This document shows positions 58,811 to 64,000 of a DNA stretch of 64,000 bases, piece after piece. Positions within the stretch are counted from its first letter, which is position 1; every line of letters begins with the position of its first letter. The stretch is taken from NCBI RefSeq assembly GCF_001891125.1, contig NZ_CP015247.1, forward strand, positions 762,501 to 826,500, in the 5' to 3' direction. This stretch comes from Leuconostoc suionicum (GTDB taxonomy: Bacteria; Bacillota; Bacilli; Lactobacillales; Lactobacillaceae). The notes beneath the pieces were generated by a model. The model searched no databases. It worked only from the letters and a program-made list of their open reading frames with translations, and was not told the DNA's origin. Both the position numbers and the translations under genes were made by a program.

Positions 58811-60832
58811 ATGAACAAAAATAAGGAATTATTGTTTGGGGTTGCTTATTATTTTGAGTATTTGCCCTATGATCGTATTGATCAAGATATCAAAATGATG
58901 CAAGAAGCTAAAATTAATGTCGTCAGAATTGGAGAAAGTACTTGGAGTACCTACGAACCACAGGATGGGGTATTCGATTTTAGCAAACTAATTTATACGC
59001 TAAATAAAATGAGGGATGCAAAGATTTCGGTTATTGTGGGCACACCGACGTATGCATTTCCTACTTGGCTGGCTAGAAAGTTTCCTGAGGTGCTTGTTGA
59101 AAATAACGGAAACCGTTTACCTTATGGTGCCAGGCAGATAATGGATATTACCAGTCCAATTTATCGATATTATTCTGAGCGGATTATTCGTCAAATGTTG
59201 CAGAAAACGGTTGATTACGAGAACATCATTGGTTATCAAGTTGATAATGAAACCAAGCACTATGGTACATCTGCAAGCCACGTCCAAGCCGGCTTTGTTG
59301 AAGAAATTAAAGAAAAATTTTCTGGTGATCTTGATACATTCAATAAAGAGTTTGGTCTTGACTATTGGTCGAACCGTATTAACACGTGGGAGGATTTTCC
59401 GAATGTAAACGGTACAATTAACGGCAGTTTAGCAGGTGAGTTTGCAAAATATCAACGTTCATTGGTTCAGGAATACTTAAGTTGGCAAGTTAGTTTGGTC
59501 AATGAATATAAAAAAGATTCTCAATTTGTGACACATAATTTTGATTTTGAATGGCGTGATTATTCATATGGCATTCAACCAGATGTCAATCATTTTGAGG
59601 CAGCTGAACCGTTAGACTTTGTTGGAATTGACGTCTATCATCCTTCACAAAGTCAACTTACAGGGACGGAAAATTCTTTTGCTGGCGATGTTGCGCGTTC
59701 AATTAAGCATCAAAATTATTTGGTGCTAGAAACGCAGGCACAAGCATTTAAAAGCTGGACACCATTTCCAGGGCAACTTTATCAACTTGCTTTTAACCAT
59801 ATCGCCAATGGCGCGAACATGATTGAATATTGGCACTGGCATTCTATCCATAATTCTTTCGAGACATATTGGAAAGGGTTATTGAGTCATGATTTTGAAC
59901 CAAATCCGGTTTATGAAGAGGCTCAAAAAGTGGGACATGATTTTGAACGTTTGTCTGATAAGTTAGTCAACTTAAATCATTCAGCAGACGTAGCGTTTGT
60001 GGTAGATAACGAAAGTCTCACAGCAACATCTAGTGACTGGATAGAGTTTGCGATTGGAAAGGACGTAAACTACAATGATGTATTTCGAAGATTGTACGAT
60101 ATATTTTACAAATTAAATGTCCGAACCGATATTTTGAATCCAAAAACGATTAATTTGAGCGATTACGCGTTAGTTGTCGTACCAATGTTATATGTCAGTG
60201 ACGAAACCTTTTTGAAAGCATTAAATCACTACATTCATGACGGTGGCAATGTATTGTTCACGTTTAAAGACGGTGTGACTGATGAACATGTCAAGGTACG
60301 GACTGATATACAACCAGCAATTATTCGAGAAGCAATTGGTGCGCATTATCACATGTTTGTCGACCCCAACGGTGAGTCATTAGAGGATCAGACTGGGATA
60401 TTTGAAGATACTGATTTGCAAATCAGTGAATGGGCTGAATTGCTCGAAAGTGATGGAGCAACAATTTTAGCCTCTTATAATAATCATTGGAAAAAATTTG
60501 GTGCTATTACAGAAAACAAATATGGTAATGGTACGGCATGGTATTTAGGTGCTTGGCCAAGCCAATCTGTTACGAATGCTCTAGTAAAACATGTTATCAA
60601 ACAATCGGGAATTCTCCAATCTGGTTATGATGCAACCTTCCCAGTGATTGTTAAATCAGCACAAAATGAGTACGGTGCAAACATCGATTTTCTGTTCAAT
60701 TTTTCGGATACTAGTACAAGCCTTGATACGCCTTTCTCAGGTATGGAGCTAATCAAACAAGAATACACGACTCAGGGTAGTCAAGTGACATTGCAACCTT
60801 GGGATGTAAAAATTATAGAAAGAAGTAACTAA
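58811..60832 (+). CDS. GH42 beta-galactosidase
   Basis: The 673-residue enzyme has the GH42 TIM barrel with the acid/base Glu147 in YQVDNETKHYG and the nucleophile Glu307 in LVLETQAQAF, plus the ARQIMDIT and FVGIDVYHPS segments. A trimerisation domain (about 390-590) and C-terminal beta domain follow. RBS AAAGGAAGGAA. It cleaves beta-galactosides or beta-linked galacto/xylo-oligosaccharides. It heads an operon with an SLC45-type transporter and GH5 and GH43 enzymes, so the substrate may be a plant-derived mixed glycoside. Confidence 0.87.
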   Translation: MNKNKELLFGVAYYFEYLPYDRIDQDIKMMQEAKINVVRIGESTWSTYEPQDGVFDFSKLIYTLNKMRDAKISVIVGTPTYAFPTWLARKFPEVLVENNGNRLPYGARQIMDITSPIYRYYSERIIRQMLQKTVDYENIIGYQVDNETKHYGTSASHVQAGFVEEIKEKFSGDLDTFNKEFGLDYWSNRINTWEDFPNVNGTINGSLAGEFAKYQRSLVQEYLSWQVSLVNEYKKDSQFVTHNFDFEWRDYSYGIQPDVNHFEAAEPLDFVGIDVYHPSQSQLTGTENSFAGDVARSIKHQNYLVLETQAQAFKSWTPFPGQLYQLAFNHIANGANMIEYWHWHSIHNSFETYWKGLLSHDFEPNPVYEEAQKVGHDFERLSDKLVNLNHSADVAFVVDNESLTATSSDWIEFAIGKDVNYNDVFRRLYDIFYKLNVRTDILNPKTINLSDYALVVVPMLYVSDETFLKALNHYIHDGGNVLFTFKDGVTDEHVKVRTDIQPAIIREAIGAHYHMFVDPNGESLEDQTGIFEDTDLQISEWAELLESDGATILASYNNHWKKFGAITENKYGNGTAWYLGAWPSQSVTNALVKHVIKQSGILQSGYDATFPVIVKSAQNEYGANIDFLFNFSDTSTSLDTPFSGMELIKQEYTTQGSQVTLQPWDVKIIERSN

Positions 60833-60834
60833 TA

Positions 60835-62085
60835 ATGGATAAGGCAGTAGATGCTCAAATTAAATTGGGTAAAAAAGATGGATTTCGATTCACGATATCC
60901 TATTTCTTGTTCTCATTGTTGTGGATGGCTGGGTTGGCAATTATAGCTGCTGTTCTTTTGCCACAACATTTGCGAAATGTGGTTGGAGCCGAAGGATCCA
61001 CAGCCGTGTTTGGTGTTTTAAATGCTGCAACCGCAATAACCTCATTATTATCAAACTTAATCGTTGGTAATTTATCAGATCGCACACGTTCTCGCTTTGG
61101 TCAACGTACACCATGGATTATTGCAGGTGGTGTTATCGGTGGTGTATCCTTGTTTGCTATCGGTCTGTTTCAAAATGTTTGGTTGATCGGTGTTAGTTAC
61201 TGTATCAGTATGGTTGGTTTAAATATGATGATTGCGCCAGCTATGGCGACTCTATCAGATCGAGTTCCTGAAAACTTGCGTGCAACAACATCAGCATTTT
61301 ATTCAGCTGGTACTACCGTTGGAACGTCGCTTGGAACCTTGATTGGTGCCCGCTTTATTACGTTGCAGACTCCAGGATTTATTACGGCCGGTATCCTAAT
61401 GGGTATTGCAGGCATCGCGACAGTTATCGTTTGGCCACATGAGCGTTCTGCAAAGTCATTACCATCAGTTACAGGTGGCATTAAGGAATTATTAGCTTCA
61501 TTCCGTCCACCACTTAAAGGCGCCCGTGATTTTTGGTTAGCCTTTACCGGCAGGTCATTATTAATTTTTTCATACTACATGATTTTGAATTATCAATTAT
61601 ATATTTTATTAAGTTATATTGGTCAAAGTGAAACAGCTGCCGCTGCAACTATTTCGGTTATGTCAATCGTGACAATGGTTGTCGGACTAGTTGGTTCATT
61701 AGTTTCAGGCAGTTTGTCAGATAAATTTGGTCGTCGAAAGCTGCCAGTAAATATTGCAACCTTGCTCATGTCAATTGGGTTTTTGTTACCATGGATTATG
61801 AAGTCGCCATTCTCAATGATTCTATTTGCAGGATTCTCAGGATTAGGTTATGCGGTGTATGGTGCGGTTGATCAGGCATTGAATATAGACGTTTTGCCTA
61901 ACAAGACTGAATCGGGTAAGGATTTAGGGATTTTGAACATGGCAACCACATTAGGCCAGACAGTTGGTCCAATTGTTACAAGTATTTTAGTTGGATTCGG
62001 CGGATATAATTTGGTATTTCCAACAGCTGTTGTATTTTCTGCACTAGCTATGATATTTATCCAAATGATTAAGTCGACAAAGTAA
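60835..62085 (+). CDS. MFS transporter, SLC45/sucrose-permease-like
   Basis: The 416-residue twelve-helix protein has DRTRSRFGQRTPWIIAGG in loop 2-3 (an RxGxR-type motif like that of SLC45 sugar carriers) and the matching SLSDKFGRRKLPVNI in the second half. It starts three bases after the GH42 stop, so it is co-transcribed and probably imports the oligosaccharide or glycoside split by its neighbours. Confidence 0.82.
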   Translation: MDKAVDAQIKLGKKDGFRFTISYFLFSLLWMAGLAIIAAVLLPQHLRNVVGAEGSTAVFGVLNAATAITSLLSNLIVGNLSDRTRSRFGQRTPWIIAGGVIGGVSLFAIGLFQNVWLIGVSYCISMVGLNMMIAPAMATLSDRVPENLRATTSAFYSAGTTVGTSLGTLIGARFITLQTPGFITAGILMGIAGIATVIVWPHERSAKSLPSVTGGIKELLASFRPPLKGARDFWLAFTGRSLLIFSYYMILNYQLYILLSYIGQSETAAAATISVMSIVTMVVGLVGSLVSGSLSDKFGRRKLPVNIATLLMSIGFLLPWIMKSPFSMILFAGFSGLGYAVYGAVDQALNIDVLPNKTESGKDLGILNMATTLGQTVGPIVTSILVGFGGYNLVFPTAVVFSALAMIFIQMIKSTK

Positions 62086-62100
62086 AGGAGAATTTAGACA

Positions 62101-63249
62101 ATGATTAAAGGTGTTAATTTAGGTGGATGGCTCGTTTTGGAAAAATGGATGTCACCACAATTGTTTGATGGTGTAGAAGCAGAAGATGAGTATTACTTGC
62201 CACGTGATTTAAGTGAGACAGACTACAAAACACGCATAAATATGCACCGGGCTAATTTTATTACGGAGGCTGATTTCTTAAATATCGCAAGTTTAGGACT
62301 AGACACGATACGTATTCCAGTTCCTTATTTTATCTTTGGTGATGTGCCACCATTTATTGGTGCCATCGATTATCTTGATAAAGCCTTTAGTTGGGCTGAA
62401 GCATATAACCTCAAAATTCTAATTGATTTGCATACAGTTCCTGGGAGTCAAAATGGTTTTGACAATGGTGGTATATCTGGTGTTCAGAACTGGGCACAAC
62501 ATTCAGACCAAGTAGATTTTGCTATTTCAGTTTTGCGTCGTTTGGCCGAACGTTATGGGCAAAGAGCTGGGTTATATGGTATTGAAGTATTAAATGAACC
62601 TGCAACAGCCGAAATGTTTCAAACAATGCTTAATCGGTATAAACCTCGTGATCCAGAAATGGCATTGGAAAACGCACCAATTACCTTTAAGTTTCTATAC
62701 GAATTTTATAAGCAAGCATACACCAAATTACGAGAAGTACTACCGGTAGACAAGGTGGTTATGTTTCATGATGGATTTGATATTTCAAAATGGATGGACT
62801 TTTTTAAGCAAAATGAATTTGAGAATGTTGTTTTAGATACCCACCAATATCTAATGATTGCTGAAATGAAGACAGGTGAGTTAACACTTGATTCGTATCA
62901 TCAATACATGAATGAAGTTGGGGATGCGATTGCTAAAGTCAAAGAATTTGTTCCAGTAGTAGTGGGTGAATGGACTTTGTTCAATTCTTTGGCTACAGGT
63001 TCAGATACCAAAGGTGGTGTTAGTCCTGTCCAACAGGTATTTGATCAGGAAGTAGAGATTGATCAAAACAATGCGCTAAGTATTTATCAAGATCTTTGGA
63101 ACTTACAAATTGAGCAGTGGCAACGTGTTGATGGTTATTTTTTCTGGAGTTACAAAATTAATATTGACACAATTAATGATAAGGAATGGTTCGGCTGGGA
63201 TTCTTGGTCACTCGAAAGGTCTGTTAATAAAAAATGGGCCAAAATTTAA
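62101..63249 (+). CDS. GH5 glycosidase, exo-1,3-beta-glucanase-like
   Basis: The 382-residue cytoplasmic enzyme begins IKGVNLGGWLVLEKWM, typical of exo-beta-1,3-glucanases of GH5, with acid/base Glu166 (VLNEPA) and nucleophile Glu290 (VVVGEWTLF). LIDLHTVPGSQNGFDNGG and FFWSYKIN are further matches. No signal peptide is seen, so it acts on imported small glucosides. RBS AAAGGAGAA. It lies 15 bases after the transporter. Confidence 0.85.
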   Translation: MIKGVNLGGWLVLEKWMSPQLFDGVEAEDEYYLPRDLSETDYKTRINMHRANFITEADFLNIASLGLDTIRIPVPYFIFGDVPPFIGAIDYLDKAFSWAEAYNLKILIDLHTVPGSQNGFDNGGISGVQNWAQHSDQVDFAISVLRRLAERYGQRAGLYGIEVLNEPATAEMFQTMLNRYKPRDPEMALENAPITFKFLYEFYKQAYTKLREVLPVDKVVMFHDGFDISKWMDFFKQNEFENVVLDTHQYLMIAEMKTGELTLDSYHQYMNEVGDAIAKVKEFVPVVVGEWTLFNSLATGSDTKGGVSPVQQVFDQEVEIDQNNALSIYQDLWNLQIEQWQRVDGYFFWSYKINIDTINDKEWFGWDSWSLERSVNKKWAKI

Positions 63250-63285
63250 ATAAACTGAGGCGATTAATTGAAAGAGAGTGATTAT

Positions 63286-64000
63286 ATGTTAAAAATAAAA
63301 AACCCGATTATTTCTGGAATGGCACCTGATCCATCCATCATCAGGGTAGAAAATAAATATTATATTGCTACTTCAACCTTTCATTGGACACCTGCAATTC
63401 AGATATTTGAATCAACTGATTTAAAAAATTGGCAATTAATTGATCATGTTTTGAAAAAAGAAGAAATTTCTTTGAAAGGAACAAACACGCCAGCAGGAAT
63501 TTGGGCGCCACATCTATCCTATGATGCACACAAAAAACGTTATTGGATTGCTTATTCGCACATGTTAAACATGGCAGGTCGAGAATTTAATGCTGATTCG
63601 TATGCGCTTTGGTCGGAAAGTATTCATGGTCCTTGGTCAGAGCCAATCTACCTCACATCAGTTGGCTTTGATCCATCTATTTTTCATGACGATGATGGCA
63701 AGAAGTATATTGCTATCTTAGAATGGGAGTCAAGACCAAATTATCAAGCACCAGGACATATTGTCATAGCTGAATTCAACTTTGAAAAGCAGAAAATTGT
63801 TGGTTCGTGGCATCGAGTGACTACCGGATTTACTTCGAGGGGTGCTGCTGAAGCACCAATAATTTACAAAAGAAACGGTTACTATTATCTTATGATTGCA
63901 GCTGGGGGTACTGGTTATGCACATGGTGTCGAAATTGGCCGATCAAAAGACATATTTGGACCTTATGAATCACATCCAAGTGGCGAACCAATTATTACTT
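63286..64000 (+). CDS. GH43 glycosidase (beta-xylosidase/arabinofuranosidase type), 5' part
   Basis: The frame is open from ATG 63286 to the window end (238 codons), so the gene is cut. It begins NPIISGMAPDPSIIR, with Asp15 as the likely catalytic base, then STFHWTPAIQIFES, WAPHLSYD, GFDPSIFHDDDGKKY and GAAEAPIIYKRNGYYYL with the probable catalytic Glu. This is GH43. The substrate is likely a xyloside or arabinoside. It continues the GH42-MFS-GH5 operon, 36 bases after GH5. Confidence 0.88.
   Translation, partial: MLKIKNPIISGMAPDPSIIRVENKYYIATSTFHWTPAIQIFESTDLKNWQLIDHVLKKEEISLKGTNTPAGIWAPHLSYDAHKKRYWIAYSHMLNMAGREFNADSYALWSESIHGPWSEPIYLTSVGFDPSIFHDDDGKKYIAILEWESRPNYQAPGHIVIAEFNFEKQKIVGSWHRVTTGFTSRGAAEAPIIYKRNGYYYLMIAAGGTGYAHGVEIGRSKDIFGPYESHPSGEPIIT

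Noticed and set aside
1-64000. CRISPR arrays, tRNA or rRNA genes, insertion sequences, prophage
   Set aside because: No regularly spaced identical repeats, cloverleaf-forming sequences, transposase motifs or phage structural genes were seen on either strand.

Overview
The window looks like a chromosomal segment of a low-GC, Gram-positive lactic acid bacterium. The best match is Leuconostoc or a close relative. This rests on the AT-rich composition, AGGAGG-type ribosome binding sites, many cre-like sites, sugar and nucleoside scavenging loci, a usp gene with a long structured leader, and a kdsD-kdsA pair that I recall from Leuconostoc annotations. The genus is an inference. No rRNA, tRNA, insertion sequence, prophage or CRISPR array was seen, so this reads as a core or metabolic region and not a mobile island.

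Positions 1-6.3 kb: the tail of a thiolase, a cyclopropane fatty acid synthase with a strong promoter, an aldo/keto reductase, and a minus-strand ribose module (LacI regulator, ribokinase, ribose-5-phosphate isomerase, YdcZ-type transporter). Positions 6.3-9.5 kb carry a divergent nucleoside module (CNT permease plus two nucleoside hydrolases). Both modules have the same 18-bp LacI-type operator, so one regulator probably links nucleoside uptake and cleavage to use of the released ribose.

Positions 9.5-17.5 kb: a ClC-family transporter, the kdsA-kdsD pair for Kdo-8-phosphate formation, a Zur-like Fur protein with a zinc ABC transporter whose promoter is bracketed by two Zur-type boxes, and a flavin disulfide oxidoreductase lacking the usual His-Glu pair. 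Positions 17.5-30.7 kb: two divergent paralogous polytopic membrane proteins, a decayed gene, a photolyase followed by an HrtBA-like ABC pair, a TetR regulator with a 17-bp-arm inverted repeat in front of a 1200-residue MMPL protein, a usp gene with a structured leader, a 41-residue membrane peptide and a PH-domain protein.

Positions 30.9-43 kb: glutamate synthase (gltB, gltD), a cation diffusion facilitator preceded by a near-perfect operator and a broken short ORF, an amidinotransferase-fold enzyme, and a complete riboflavin operon (ribD-ribE-ribBA-ribH) behind an FMN riboswitch. Positions 43-56 kb: a P2-type cation ATPase with a hairpin-rich leader, a LacI-controlled alpha-glucosidase/MFS/DUF1349 locus with twin operators, a PfpI-like protein, and a Bce-type peptide-sensing module (response regulator, histidine kinase, ABC ATPase, permease) with a matching regulator site.

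Positions 56-64 kb: an aldo/keto reductase, a Nudix hydrolase, and an AraC-controlled glycoside locus (GH42 galactosidase, SLC45-type transporter, GH5 exo-glucanase-like enzyme and a GH43 enzyme cut by the window edge). I found no single obviously new defence or mobile system. The best leads are the structured leaders at 29.3 and 43.0 kb, the atypical oxidoreductase, the Kdo-type pair in a Gram-positive, the decayed regulator at 37.1 kb and the long operator-hairpin at 25.5 kb.
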